From: Anaerolineae bacterium
GTDB lineage: Bacteria; Chloroflexota; Anaerolineae; Epilineales; Epilineaceae
Length of the DNA stretch: 39,609 bases
Direction of reading: 5' to 3'
Assembly (NCBI GenBank): GCA_029262755.1
Contig: JAJCYU010000120.1
Span: 1 to 39,609, forward strand
Shown: piece by piece, positions 6,612-14,831 of the stretch
Layout: each line of letters opens with the position of its first letter
Position numbering within the stretch: position 1 is the first letter of the stretch
Notes under the pieces: generated by a model
The model's input: only the letters and a program-made list of their open reading frames with translations
Database searches by the model: none
What the model was told of the DNA's origin: nothing
Program-made: the position numbers and the translations under genes

Positions 6612-8018
6612 CTATTCCTCGCGGTGGGAAATGGGCAAGTAGATCCGAGCAGCCACCGTGATGGCTGTCGGAGGGGGCGGGGTGCTGCTGGCTGTAGGCG
6701 CCGGCGAAGTGGCGCCATTGGGCGTTGGCGTGGCGGTCCCGGAAGCCGCAGCGGTGCCGCTCGCGTCGGGCGTCGAGGTGGCGCCGCCGCCGCTCGGTGT
6801 CGGGCTGCCGGACGCGGGTTGGGTCATGGTCGCGCTTGCCGTGGCGAGCGGTGTGCCGTTCGCGGGCGTCGATGTAGCGCTTGATACGGGTGCCGGAGAT
6901 GGCGTAGCGGTCGCGGACGCTGCGGGCGACGCGCCGGCGGTCGGTGATGCGGCCGGCGTTGGGGTCGACGTCGGGACCGTCGACGCGGCCGGCGTGGGTG
7001 TCGGCGTCGCGACGGCGGTCGACGACGCGGTCGACGATGACGTTGCGGTCGCGGCCGGCGATGACGTTGCCGTCGCGGTCGGAAGCGATGTCGCCGTAGC
7101 CGTGGCGGTCGACGAGCTCGTGGGGGTAACAGTCGCGCTCGCCGGGCGCGTTGCGGTGGCCGTCGTGGTGGCGGTGCGGGTGGGCGTGCGCGTCGCGGTG
7201 GGGGACAGGGTGGCCGTGCTCGTCGCCGTCGCGGTCGCGGTTGCGGATGGGGTCGACGATGCCGTGGCCGTTGCGGTGGGCGTCGGCGTCGGCGGGTCGT
7301 AGACGATCACGAGGCGGGGGGCTCGCGAACCCGTTGACTCGAAGAGGCGCTCGAACTCGGTGCCGGCCGGGCCACGGACGACGAGCCCGTGATTGGGCAT
7401 GCTGTCGCGGACCCAGTTCTGGGTCAGTACGCGCAGGTCCCACTCGCGCCAGCCGGGTGATGTCCCAACGGAGGTCGTGGCCCACGTGCCCTGCATGGGC
7501 GGCCGGTTGTTCCAGCGGACGGTGCTCTCATCCCAGGTGAGCGTGATGCGCTGCACGACGAGATCAGCGACCGGCTCGCCACTACCCTGCTCGAGCCACA
7601 TCTCCAGCTCGGCGGATACGATGCGCGACTCCTCGGGAATCGCGCTCGTGTCGAAGCGCAGCAACGGATAGCGCTCCCGTCCTGCCGCGTCGATCTCGAC
7701 CGGCCAGGCGGCAGCATTGTTGTAGTTCGTGGCGGGAAACTGCTCGGCCACGTAGGCATCTGCCTCGGGAGTGAGCGTCACCGACTCATCGGCCACAGGC
7801 GCAACCACAGGTGCGAGACCAGGCGCGAGGACTGGGCCGATCGCAGGTGCGGCGAGCGCGACGTGCGGGCGACCGATCGGCGCCGCGACCGGGGCCGCTA
7901 CCGCGACGGAAAGCGCGAAGCCGAGAGCGGCTCGGCCGACTCTCGGCATGTTGGTGGCTGAAAACCCTTCGCGCTGTCTCCGCCTCGACGGGCGAGTCTC
8001 GTTCGTCAAACCATCCAC
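6612..8018 (-). CDS. Secreted DNRLRE-domain protein with very long Thr-rich linker and YLP tail
   Basis: The protein has 468 residues. After a long basic N-region and a signal peptide (about 24-55) comes one DNRLRE-type domain (about 78-240). It shows the family pattern of a DAYV start, NYNNA, RYPLLRFDTSAIP, then W-D-E-S-T-V-R-W-N-N-R-P and a closing RLVIVYD strand. Such domains are beta-sandwich, carbohydrate- or surface-associated modules. The rest of the protein (about 241-458, nearly half) is low-complexity Thr/Ala/Pro/Ser, ending with the tail IYLPISHREE. The listed start is a GTG at 8018; an ATG at 7949 just before the signal peptide is an alternative, and neither has a clear Shine-Dalgarno. 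The same domain opens the metalloprotease at 9924. Likely a secreted or surface-attached protein; no enzymatic residues are seen. Confidence 0.8.
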   Translation of the reverse strand: MDGLTNETRPSRRRQREGFSATNMPRVGRAALGFALSVAVAAPVAAPIGRPHVALAAPAIGPVLAPGLAPVVAPVADESVTLTPEADAYVAEQFPATNYNNAAAWPVEIDAAGRERYPLLRFDTSAIPEESRIVSAELEMWLEQGSGEPVADLVVQRITLTWDESTVRWNNRPPMQGTWATTSVGTSPGWREWDLRVLTQNWVRDSMPNHGLVVRGPAGTEFERLFESTGSRAPRLVIVYDPPTPTPTATATASSTPSATATATATSTATLSPTATRTPTRTATTTATATRPASATVTPTSSSTATATATSLPTATATSSPAATATSSSTASSTAVATPTPTPAASTVPTSTPTPAASPTAGASPAASATATPSPAPVSSATSTPANGTPLATASATMTQPASGSPTPSGGGATSTPDASGTAAASGTATPTPNGATSPAPTASSTPPPPTAITVAARIYLPISHREE

Positions 8019-8389
8019 CTCTGATTCGCTACTGGTGAAGCCGCTGCCTACCGGCCGCGGTGTCTATACAACAGTGTTCATCCTTGCGAGCACGCCGTAC
8101 GCGAGCCCGCCATATCTGCAACAGCAACCGCCCGAAAGGGGACGATGTGCCAAGCTCCAATACCCTCAAGCACCAAATCCAAACAGGACGCCCCAACAAC
8201 GGTGTGCAGACATCCAAAGGGCCTACCGGTGCTGCGAACCGCCAAGCAAATGCACGTCAAGCTCCACAAAACCCAACCGCCTCTGCCGTCCCGTTCGCAA
8301 TTCCACGATGGCCGCGCCGCAGCCCTTCGTTTCATCCAGGGAGGTGCGCCGCCTACAAGACGTAGAAGCCGATCACGGGGTTACATCCA

Positions 8390-8482
8390 CCCAAGCACCA
8401 CGTCCAAGAACCCGAGAAAAGCACCAAGTACCAAGCCCCAAGGAACAAGAACAAGCACCAAGAAACAAGCCGAATCACCGAA
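8390..8482. repeat. A/C-rich degenerate short-period repeat (CCAAG/ACAAG)
   Basis: This stretch is built of near-copies of CACCAAG, ACCAAG, CCAAGG, ACAAG and similar words at a 7-9 base spacing. Nearby DNA is GC-rich and mixed, so the local composition shift is plain. No function is evident. Confidence 0.6.
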
Positions 8483-8570
8483 ACACCAGCCTACGTTTAG
8501 AGCATAAGGCCCGCATGGCGGCGCAGCTATGGCGCTTCGCGCTGCAAGGAACCTGGAGCTTTCGCCAGGA

Positions 8571-8590
8571 GGGTGGGGTTAGGGGGTGGG
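8571..8590 (+). other. Potential G-quadruplex motif
   Basis: Four guanine runs with loops of one to three bases occur within 20 bases: GGGTGGGGTTAGGGGGTGGG. This satisfies the usual intramolecular G-quadruplex rule. It lies in the non-coding gap about 180 bp upstream of the toxin-antitoxin promoter. Formation in the cell is not shown by sequence alone. Confidence 0.6.
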
Positions 8591-8769
8591 CGCGGAAGGG
8601 CTTCGCCGGTACCGCAAGGTAGAGCGACGATGGCCGTGGATAGCTGCGAATCACCGGCCGCCGTCTTAGGGCTCGCCCTTAGGGAGTAGCGCGGACGTTG
8701 GGGCTGGGTGTTGCCAAGCGAGCTTGTGTTTGCTGTCGCAGACTCGTCCTCGCCGTGGCGCCAGGGGGG

Positions 8770-8798
8770 TTGAAATCTCCTCAGCAATACCGTAGAAT
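8770..8798 (+). promoter_or_regulatory. Sigma-70-type promoter of toxin-antitoxin locus 1
   Basis: A -35 TTGAAA (8770-8775), 17-base spacer and -10 TAGAAT (8793-8798) precede the antitoxin start by about 40 bases. Both boxes are close to consensus, and the spacing is ideal. The -10 box overlaps the first copy of a direct repeat that is probably the operator. Confidence 0.7.
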
Positions 8799-8819
8799 CT
8801 GACAATCATAGAATCAGAC
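8793..8819 (+). promoter_or_regulatory. Candidate operator: direct repeat TAGAATCWGAC
   Basis: TAGAATCTGAC (8793-8803) recurs as TAGAATCAGAC (8809-8819), with ten of eleven bases identical and a 16-bp period. The first copy covers the -10 box and the second covers the likely start of transcription. Antitoxins of this kind usually repress their own operon, so this is the natural binding site. That role is inferred. Confidence 0.55.
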
Positions 8820-8835
8820 TCGCGGAGGAGCCTAC

Positions 8836-9114
8836 ATGCGTACGACCATGAGTGTTACCGAGTTAGCGCGCAGCCTGGCGGACGCGATCAATCGCGTGTT
8901 GTACCGTGGCGAGCGATTCACGATCCTCCGTGGCGGCAAACCTGTCGCTGAGATCGTGCCCGTGCCGGTTGGGCGCCGTCTCGGCGATCTTCCGGACTTG
9001 CTTGCTTCGCTGCCCCGGTTGGGCAAAGAAGGCGCGGCCTCCTTCGCTGAGGACATCGATAGCGCTCGACACGAGCTTGCCGAAGTGGAGCAGCCTGATC
9101 CATGGGCCACCTGA
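8836..9114 (+). CDS. Phd/YefM-type antitoxin
   Basis: This 92-residue protein has the N-terminal layout of the Phd/YefM DNA-binding domain. MSVTELARSLADAINRV is followed by the strand-turn-strand GERFTILRGGKPVAEIVPV, which closely matches the usual 'f-x-I-x-r-x-G-k-P-v-A-x-l' pattern. The C-terminal half is acidic (DIDSARHELAEVEQPDPW) and would wrap the toxin. GGAGGAG lies five bases before the ATG at 8836. It overlaps the PIN toxin gene by 13 bp, so the pair is translationally linked. It should repress its own promoter through the direct repeat at 8793-8819. The family call rests on pattern, not on a search. Confidence 0.85.
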   Translation: MRTTMSVTELARSLADAINRVLYRGERFTILRGGKPVAEIVPVPVGRRLGDLPDLLASLPRLGKEGAASFAEDIDSARHELAEVEQPDPWAT

Positions 9115-9506
9115 TCGACACGAGCGTGTTCATTGACGCCGAGCGAAAAGGCCTGGACATCCGTGCACGCATCGGCGACAGGACGGAAGACCATTTTTTT
9201 GTCTCTGTCGTGACAGCCAGCGAGTTGCTTCACGGTGTCCATCGCGCTCAGGATAGGGCGACCCGGCAGCGGCGTTCCAGCTTTGTCGAATCGGTATTGG
9301 AGGGCGTACGGCTGCTAGAGGTCGATTTGGCAGTGGCGCGTCAGCACTCCCTGTTGTGGGCGGACCTCGCGTCTCGCGGAATGCTGATCAGTCCCAACGA
9401 CATCTGGTTGGCAGCAACCGCGCTCGCGCACGGTCATGTCTTCGCGACAGCGAATCTCCGACACTTCGAGCGCGTGCCGGGCCTACAAGTTGAGCACTGG
9501 GCCTAG
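9102..9506 (+). CDS. vapC: PIN-domain toxin (VapC type)
   Basis: The protein has 134 residues, the usual VapC length. The PIN-domain metal-binding acidic residues are visible: D6 in LIDTSVFID, E41 in TASELLHG and D100 in NDIWLAATAL. The fourth position is Asn (N118 in ATANLRHFERVPGL), as in many active members. PIN toxins are Mg2+-dependent ribonucleases, often cutting tRNA or rRNA. The start codon lies inside the antitoxin gene. The pairing of a PIN toxin with a Phd-type antitoxin is common. Target RNA cannot be predicted. Confidence 0.9.
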   Translation: MGHLIDTSVFIDAERKGLDIRARIGDRTEDHFFVSVVTASELLHGVHRAQDRATRQRRSSFVESVLEGVRLLEVDLAVARQHSLLWADLASRGMLISPNDIWLAATALAHGHVFATANLRHFERVPGLQVEHWA

Positions 9507-9609
9507 ATCTCGCCCGCTGCTGGGTCCAACAGCTCCCTCACCCCGTGCGTGGATTGCCCCCACGTGCTCGTTGAAGCGGGTCGTGTAGACTTTGGCGGTA
9601 GACAGTCGC

Positions 9610-9825
9610 TCAACCCTCGACCCGGACCGTCCAAACGTACGCCCGCCCGCGGCCCGCCACGGTCGCGCGGCGCAGGCTGATCTCGCGCTCCATGCGGGCG
9701 ATCCACTCCGGGCATGGCGAGCGGTGGGGTAGGGTGAGGGAGGATTTCAGCTCCGTCCACGTGAGGCCCTCTGGGTGCTCCAAGAGGGCGTCGCGGATTC
9801 GATCTCTGAACTCGACGTAGCGCAT
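9610..9825 (-). CDS. Small winged-helix-like conserved hypothetical protein
   Basis: This 71-residue product begins MRYVEFRDRIRDALLEHPEG, then continues LTWTELKSSLTLPHRSPCP and ends with a basic stretch GRGRAYVWTVRV. The helix-turn-helix-strand order (RDALLEHPEGLTWTELK, WIARMEREI, then a beta wing with GRGRAYVW) is that of a small winged-helix domain, so nucleic-acid binding is plausible. It is free-standing, convergent with the PIN toxin gene and divergent from the metalloprotease. The ribosome binding site is weak. I do not recognise a named family. Confidence 0.6.
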   Translation of the reverse strand: MRYVEFRDRIRDALLEHPEGLTWTELKSSLTLPHRSPCPEWIARMEREISLRRATVAGRGRAYVWTVRVEG

Positions 9826-9923
9826 GGGCTCAGTATAGGCTGTGGAAGGTCGTGGTATCTGGATGGCGTACTGGATGGATTCGATGACATAAGAGAGGCC
9901 GGTCGAAGAACGAGGAGTCGGAG

Positions 9924-12900
9924 ATGAGCCCGCTGTGTGATTGGGATCGAAGGCCGTTGCGATTCGTCGTCCTTGTCCTCGTCCCCGTTCTTGTCATACC
10001 GATGCTGCTCGGAGGCCTCGATGCGTCCGTGCAGGCGCAGCCGTCACTTTTCGAGAGCGAAGCAAGGCCGGTCGATGCGTCAGCGGAGTTTGCCGCGGCA
10101 GCCCAGGTCGTCATCGACCTGCAGCCCGAGAAGGACACGTACGTGTCCGAAGGGTTTCCGACAACCAACTACTGTCAAGACGCGACCTTGCGCACGGGCG
10201 GGCTGTTCTTCGAGAGCCAGACATACAAGGATCGCGCGCTACTTCGCTTCGACCTCACCGGTATTCCGGGCGGCGCGATAATCCAGTCGGCCACCTTGGA
10301 GCTCACGCTTGAAGCGAGTTCCGGTGGCGGCACGTCCACGATCGGCGTCTACCGGATCTTCGGAGCGTGGGACCCGTGCGCGACGACGTGGGATGCGCAG
10401 CCGAGCCACGACGGCTTGTTCGCACAGACGGGTGTGGGCACGGGCGTGCAGGCATACACCTGGGACGTTCGGCAGTTAGTGCAGTTGTGGACCGACGGAA
10501 CCGGCAACTTCGGCATGTTGCTGCGCACTGTGGACGAGACGGAGACCCTGCGTCGACGCTTCCAGAGCGTGGACGTCGGCCAGAGCGTGCCGCGACTACG
10601 TGTGACCTACGCGCTGCCCACGGCCACGGCGACCCGCACGACGCGGCCGACTGCCACGTTCACCGCCACGCCGACGCGGCCGCCGACCCCAACCTCGACA
10701 CCGAGGCCGCTGCCGTCCTTCACCGCGTCGCCGGTTGCAACGTCAACGGCAACGCCGACATCGACCGCGACCGCGACGCCGACGCCAACCGCAACGCCGA
10801 CGATCACGCCGCTGCCAACCCCGACCTCGACGCCGACGCGCACGCCCACTCCAACCGCCACATCGACGCCGTCCGCAACGCCGACGCCGGCGCACACCGC
10901 GACTCCGGTGTTCACGTGCGAGCGCGACGGCTTCGAGCCGAACGACGACGCCGCGTCCGCCGGCCTGATCCCCGCGGACAGTTGGCTCGACGCGTCGCTG
11001 TGCCCGGCCTGGGATCGCGATGTGTACCGCGTGGCGGCGAAGCCGGGCGAGCGGATCCGGGTGGAGCTTCACGGCTTGGACGCCGCGGCATCGGTCGCGC
11101 TCTTCGATCCGGCCGGCGACCTGGTCGCGAACTCGGACAACCCCGACCGTCTGCCGGAGGATCTGCGTGCCGTGGCCAAGATGGAAGGCGAGTACCGCGT
11201 GCACGTCGCGGCGCCGGCTACGTTCGGACAAGCCGTGAAGGGCCAGAGCGGAGGCGACGCGAACGAAACGCCGTACCGCTTGCGCGTCAGCTTGGGCGAT
11301 CCCTTGCTCGAGGCCGTGCCGGCGGTATCGCAAGCGAAAGGCGCCATTTACTTTTCGGGACGTGGGCTTGGGCCGCCGTCCGGCGCCTGCGAGGTGCGGG
11401 CCTATTGGGACGATGCGCGGCCGGAGAACGTGCTCGGTACGGCAGCGATCGATGCCGCGGGATCGTTCTCCATGCAGGTCGCGGTGCCGGATGGTGCGCA
11501 GATCGGCTCGCATCGCATCGTGGCCGAGCAGGTGTGCAGCGACCTGGAGGCGAGTGGCTTCGCGCGTTCCACGGCATCGCGATTCCTCGACGCACAGCCC
11601 GATCGCACCCAGCAAGGCATGCTGCCCCTGCCGGACACGGGGGTTGAGATCGACCCGGAGCTGCTGGAGTGGATGGGCCTGCTGCCGTGCGAACGCAGTG
11701 GTCCGCCTCGGTTCCCCGAGCTCGATCTGACGGTGGCCGACATCGAGGTGACGCAGGCTATCCAATGCCTCGATTCGGAGGAAGGTGACACGGATTGTCC
11801 CGACATCAGCTTGCCGCTGGTGCGGGATCGGCCCACGCTCGTGCGGGTCTACCTTGCGGTGGACGGGATCCCGGAAGGAGAGACCGTGCGCTGGGTCCGC
11901 ACCACGCTCTTCGTGCGGCGACCGGGGGAGGCGGAGCCGGGCGTGACCGTGCGCTCCGTGCACGCCTGGATCGACGTCGAGCGGGAGTGGGAGGGCTTCG
12001 TCACGGATCCGCTCGCGGGGGGCCGCACGACGCGCGAGACCATGTCGGCCACAGCCAACTTCCGGCTACCGGCCGAGTATCTCAGCGGGGACGTGATCCT
12101 CACCGCGCACGTCAACCCGCGCACCGCGCCGCTGTGCGGCACGCCGGAAGAGGACGCGAACCGTGACAACAACGCGGGCGATCCACTCTCGATCTCGTTC
12201 GAAGAACGCAGCGATCTGCGAATCGGCTACGTGCGCGTCGACTACCGTCCGCCGACCGACTGCGGCTTCACGGGCACGCCCGGCCTGCCGGGAGCCACGA
12301 TCCACGACGCCGCGGACTGGCTCTACAAGATCTTCCCGCTCGGTCGTCCTGCCGAGTACGTGCAGGGGCCCGACCTGAGCTTCAATCGGTGCCTGGTCAC
12401 GTGGGACTCCAATCCGGAGGAGCGCGACGACGTGCGCGACGCCGACCGGGCGCTCAACCAGGCGCTCAACCGGCGGTGGAGCCTGCACTTCCTGGCCTGG
12501 CTATTCTCCCTCGGTGGCACGTCGCTGCCACCGGACCAGATCGTCGGCTGGCTGCCCGCGGACGCCGCCGACGCGGTCCGCGGAGGGAAGGCATTGCTCG
12601 GATTTGCGGATCCACGTTGGTACCGGGGCGGCCAGGGTGTCTCCGCTTGGGTGACGGAACCCGGCGGAGGGCGTACGCTGGCGCACGAACTTGGGCACAA
12701 CTTCGGACTCCGGCATTCGAGCCCCGGCGACGAACGCTGGCCCTACGACACCGCGGACATTCAAGAGGACGGCGTAGACGTATTGGAGATGACGGTCATC
12801 GAAGCCGATCGGGCCAAGGACTTCATGTTCGGCCGACGCGAGGACGCCGATTGGATTTCACCTACATCGTGGCGGCGGCTCTTCGATGCCGACCTTCGGC

Positions 12901-13892
12901 CGTCTCGGTTCGCCTTGAGCGCTGCGGACGGGCATGTGTCGGGGTCAGCGGCGGCCGCCTCTACGTCGGCCCAGACTGCTTCCTTGGCCATCATTACCGG
13001 CGAGATCAGCCGTGATGGCGGTGGGGAGCTGGACCCGTTGATCGTCGGTCCGGCCAAGCCGCTGCCTACGGGCCTGAATCCGCCGCCGGGCGAGCAGGCG
13101 TGCGTCGCGTGGTTGGACGCGTTGGGCGCAGAGCGCGCGAGCTATTGCTTCAACCCGCACTTCGAGAGCGCGGAGACCGGTCCGACCGATCGTGTGCCGC
13201 TGCGCCTCGTGCTGCCGCACCCGCCTGACACAGCGGCCGTGCAGCTGCGCTGGCAGGGTCAGCTTGTCGACGAACTGCGGCCGGGTGGAACTTCGCCCGA
13301 CGTGACGCTGCTCTCTCCCAACGGAGGCGAGGTCGTCGCCGGAATGCAGCGCGTGACGTGGGAAGCGAGCGACCCCGACGGCGACCCGCTGCGCTACCAC
13401 GTGCTCGCCAGCATCGACGACGGCGCATCATGGCGCACCGTGGCCACGGACCTCGTGGAGACGAGCACGGTCTGGGATACGACTCGCGCCGGCGGCGGAG
13501 GTGCCGTGCGCCTGCGCGTTGTCGCCACCGATGGCATCCACACCGCGCACGACGACGTCGACGCCGCCTTTGTGATGCCGCGCATGGCGCCTTCGGCGCG
13601 GATCATCACGCCGCGTATGGGATCGGTCTTCGCTCGCAGCCAGGCGGTGCTGTTGCTGGGTAGCGCGCAGGATCCGGAAGAAGGCGCGCTCGGCGGCGCC
13701 AGCCTCCGGTGGACGTCGGATCGCGACGGACCGTTGGGTACCGGCCGACAGGTCGTGAGCCCTGACCTCAGCCGCGGGCCGCACGTCATTTCGTTGCAGG
13801 CAATCGACGCGGACGGCCTCAGCGACGAGGCGACGGTGGAGCTGTTGATCGGCGAGCGGATCTGGATGCCGTGGGCGGGAGGGGGATCGTGA
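9924..13892 (+). CDS. Large secreted metalloprotease with DNRLRE, PPC-like and Ig-like domains
   Basis: The protein has 1322 residues. In order: signal peptide (1-38), DNRLRE domain (about 48-228), Pro/Thr linker (230-330), a PPC-like beta domain (331-455; FEPNDDAASAG, DRDVYRVAAKPGERIRVEL) and a beta-rich region. A zinc metalloprotease domain follows (about 595-990). It has HELGHNFGLRH at residues 921-931, which is HExxHxxGxxH with H921, E922, H925 and H931, and a possible Met-turn at M968 (KDFMFG). This is the metzincin pattern. Two Ig/FN3-like segments follow (about 1115-1310), and the protein ends IWMPWAGGGS. GAGGAG precedes the ATG by six bases. It should degrade extracellular proteins or process surface proteins. 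A specific peptidase family is not assigned, and no propeptide switch Cys was identified. Confidence 0.85.
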   Translation: MSPLCDWDRRPLRFVVLVLVPVLVIPMLLGGLDASVQAQPSLFESEARPVDASAEFAAAAQVVIDLQPEKDTYVSEGFPTTNYCQDATLRTGGLFFESQTYKDRALLRFDLTGIPGGAIIQSATLELTLEASSGGGTSTIGVYRIFGAWDPCATTWDAQPSHDGLFAQTGVGTGVQAYTWDVRQLVQLWTDGTGNFGMLLRTVDETETLRRRFQSVDVGQSVPRLRVTYALPTATATRTTRPTATFTATPTRPPTPTSTPRPLPSFTASPVATSTATPTSTATATPTPTATPTITPLPTPTSTPTRTPTPTATSTPSATPTPAHTATPVFTCERDGFEPNDDAASAGLIPADSWLDASLCPAWDRDVYRVAAKPGERIRVELHGLDAAASVALFDPAGDLVANSDNPDRLPEDLRAVAKMEGEYRVHVAAPATFGQAVKGQSGGDANETPYRLRVSLGDPLLEAVPAVSQAKGAIYFSGRGLGPPSGACEVRAYWDDARPENVLGTAAIDAAGSFSMQVAVPDGAQIGSHRIVAEQVCSDLEASGFARSTASRFLDAQPDRTQQGMLPLPDTGVEIDPELLEWMGLLPCERSGPPRFPELDLTVADIEVTQAIQCLDSEEGDTDCPDISLPLVRDRPTLVRVYLAVDGIPEGETVRWVRTTLFVRRPGEAEPGVTVRSVHAWIDVEREWEGFVTDPLAGGRTTRETMSATANFRLPAEYLSGDVILTAHVNPRTAPLCGTPEEDANRDNNAGDPLSISFEERSDLRIGYVRVDYRPPTDCGFTGTPGLPGATIHDAADWLYKIFPLGRPAEYVQGPDLSFNRCLVTWDSNPEERDDVRDADRALNQALNRRWSLHFLAWLFSLGGTSLPPDQIVGWLPADAADAVRGGKALLGFADPRWYRGGQGVSAWVTEPGGGRTLAHELGHNFGLRHSSPGDERWPYDTADIQEDGVDVLEMTVIEADRAKDFMFGRREDADWISPTSWRRLFDADLRPSRFALSAADGHVSGSAAAASTSAQTASLAIITGEISRDGGGELDPLIVGPAKPLPTGLNPPPGEQACVAWLDALGAERASYCFNPHFESAETGPTDRVPLRLVLPHPPDTAAVQLRWQGQLVDELRPGGTSPDVTLLSPNGGEVVAGMQRVTWEASDPDGDPLRYHVLASIDDGASWRTVATDLVETSTVWDTTRAGGGGAVRLRVVATDGIHTAHDDVDAAFVMPRMAPSARIITPRMGSVFARSQAVLLLGSAQDPEEGALGGASLRWTSDRDGPLGTGRQVVSPDLSRGPHVISLQAIDADGLSDEATVELLIGERIWMPWAGGGS

Positions 13893-13941
13893 TGGGGATC
13901 GGCCCCGCTCCATTTTTCCGCCTTGGGACACCTGGCTACAC

Positions 13942-13979
13942 TCGAGATCTCGCGAGGCCAACCGCGTCCGCGATCTCGA
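13942..13979 (+). terminator. Inverted repeat after the metalloprotease gene
   Basis: TCGAGATCTCGCG (13942-13954) pairs with CGCGATCTCGA (13969-13979) over eleven base pairs with a small bulge and a 14-base loop. It lies 50 bp past the metalloprotease stop and 33 bp before the next start. There is no T tract, so it may be a transcript-end stabiliser or a site in the leader of the next gene. Confidence 0.4.
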
Positions 13980-14011
13980 CAAACGCGCTGGAATACGCAC
14001 AGGAGAAGAAC

Positions 14012-14527
14012 ATGAACGGTGTCGATACTCTACGCAGCGCCTTTCAATCGTCCTACACCTGGTTCGACGGCACGGTGGCCGACGTAACGGACGAGCAGGC
14101 GGGGCACACCCCGCCCGGCCGGGCTCATCCGATTGCGGCGCTCGTGGCCCACGTGCACCAGTCCGAGGACTGGGCCGTGCAGGAGCTCCTCCAGGGCAAG
14201 CAAACGCTCTGGGAGAGCGGTGGGTGGGAGGAGAAGCTGGGAATCCCGAACTTGATCACGCTCACCGAAGACTGCGCGGTGAACCCCGCGGGCTGCGTCG
14301 CGGCATTGGCGCCCTACGGCGAGGCTGTTCGCGCGGCGACGGCGGCCTACCTGGACGGCGCGTCGGAGGCCGACTTGGATCGCGAGATCGACATGTCCGC
14401 CTTCCATTTGCCCATGATGCGCGCCGGCGACGTGCTCACCCTGCTTCCGGTGAGCAACACGCTGGCGCACACGGGTGAGATTTCAGCCATCAAGGGCACG
14501 CTCGGGGCGCAAGGCTACGCCTTCTAG
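14012..14527 (+). CDS. DinB-superfamily protein
   Basis: This 171-residue helical protein begins MNGVDTLRSAFQSSYTWFDG. Metal-binding-type histidines are seen in ALVAHVHQSEDW (second helix) and NTLAHTGEISAIKG (last helix), the layout of the DinB/DUF664 superfamily. Members are metal-binding bundles, some of them thiol S-transferases. The ATG at 14012 has AGGAGAA five to six bases upstream, so the longer frame from 13871, which would overlap the metalloprotease, is rejected. It is not similar enough to the DinB protein at 1908 to call a recent duplicate. The substrate is unknown. Confidence 0.8.
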   Translation: MNGVDTLRSAFQSSYTWFDGTVADVTDEQAGHTPPGRAHPIAALVAHVHQSEDWAVQELLQGKQTLWESGGWEEKLGIPNLITLTEDCAVNPAGCVAALAPYGEAVRAATAAYLDGASEADLDREIDMSAFHLPMMRAGDVLTLLPVSNTLAHTGEISAIKGTLGAQGYAF

Positions 14528-14831
14528 AAGCGCGTTCTGCAAGAAGCTACATTCAGCGGTACTCGGTAGCCGTAGGCGACGTTGCGTTGGGTGCACTCGC
14601 TCGGGCCGACACAGCGGACGACTTTTCGGGTATGGCACCTGCCTACCGCGGCCGCAGCGCCGGCCGTTCCAGCGCACGGTGGGCGAAACGCGTGCCCAGC
14701 GGAGTCGGCCGCGTCTTCGCATATGCACGGTTCCGACGGACGCACGAGCGCAATGCGGGGTTCATACTTCCCTAGCAATCCTCAGGTACATTCGGATCTA
14801 TGATTTCGGAGCCTTTCGAAGGAGATCCGCC
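14528..14831. other. Intergenic region upstream of the lipoprotein hydrolase
   Basis: About 300 bp have no supported coding frame. They hold the promoter and ribosome binding site (AAGGAGA) of the hydrolase gene. A possible -10 TATGAT lies near 14800, but I find no good -35 at the right distance. Confidence 0.4.

Larger units (their letters stand above)
8019..8769. other. Long non-coding region upstream of the DNRLRE gene and toxin-antitoxin locus 1
   Basis: About 750 bp have no credible coding frame. The stretch from about 8140 to 8510 is strikingly A/C-rich and T-poor on the plus strand, unlike the GC-rich neighbours. It contains the degenerate CCAAG repeat and then the four-run G tract at 8571-8590. 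The promoter of the DNRLRE gene (minus strand) should lie at its left end. Confidence 0.5.

Noticed and set aside
6658-7302. 214-codon Val/Ala/Gly/Asp-rich frame opposite the Thr-rich linker
   Set aside because: It is the mirror of the repeated Thr/Ala codons of the linker on the other strand, not an independent gene.
8527-8805. 92-codon minus-strand frame in the intergenic gap
   Set aside because: Pro/Ser/Thr-rich with no ribosome binding site, and it spans the G-rich motif and the toxin-antitoxin promoter. More likely non-coding repeat-like DNA.
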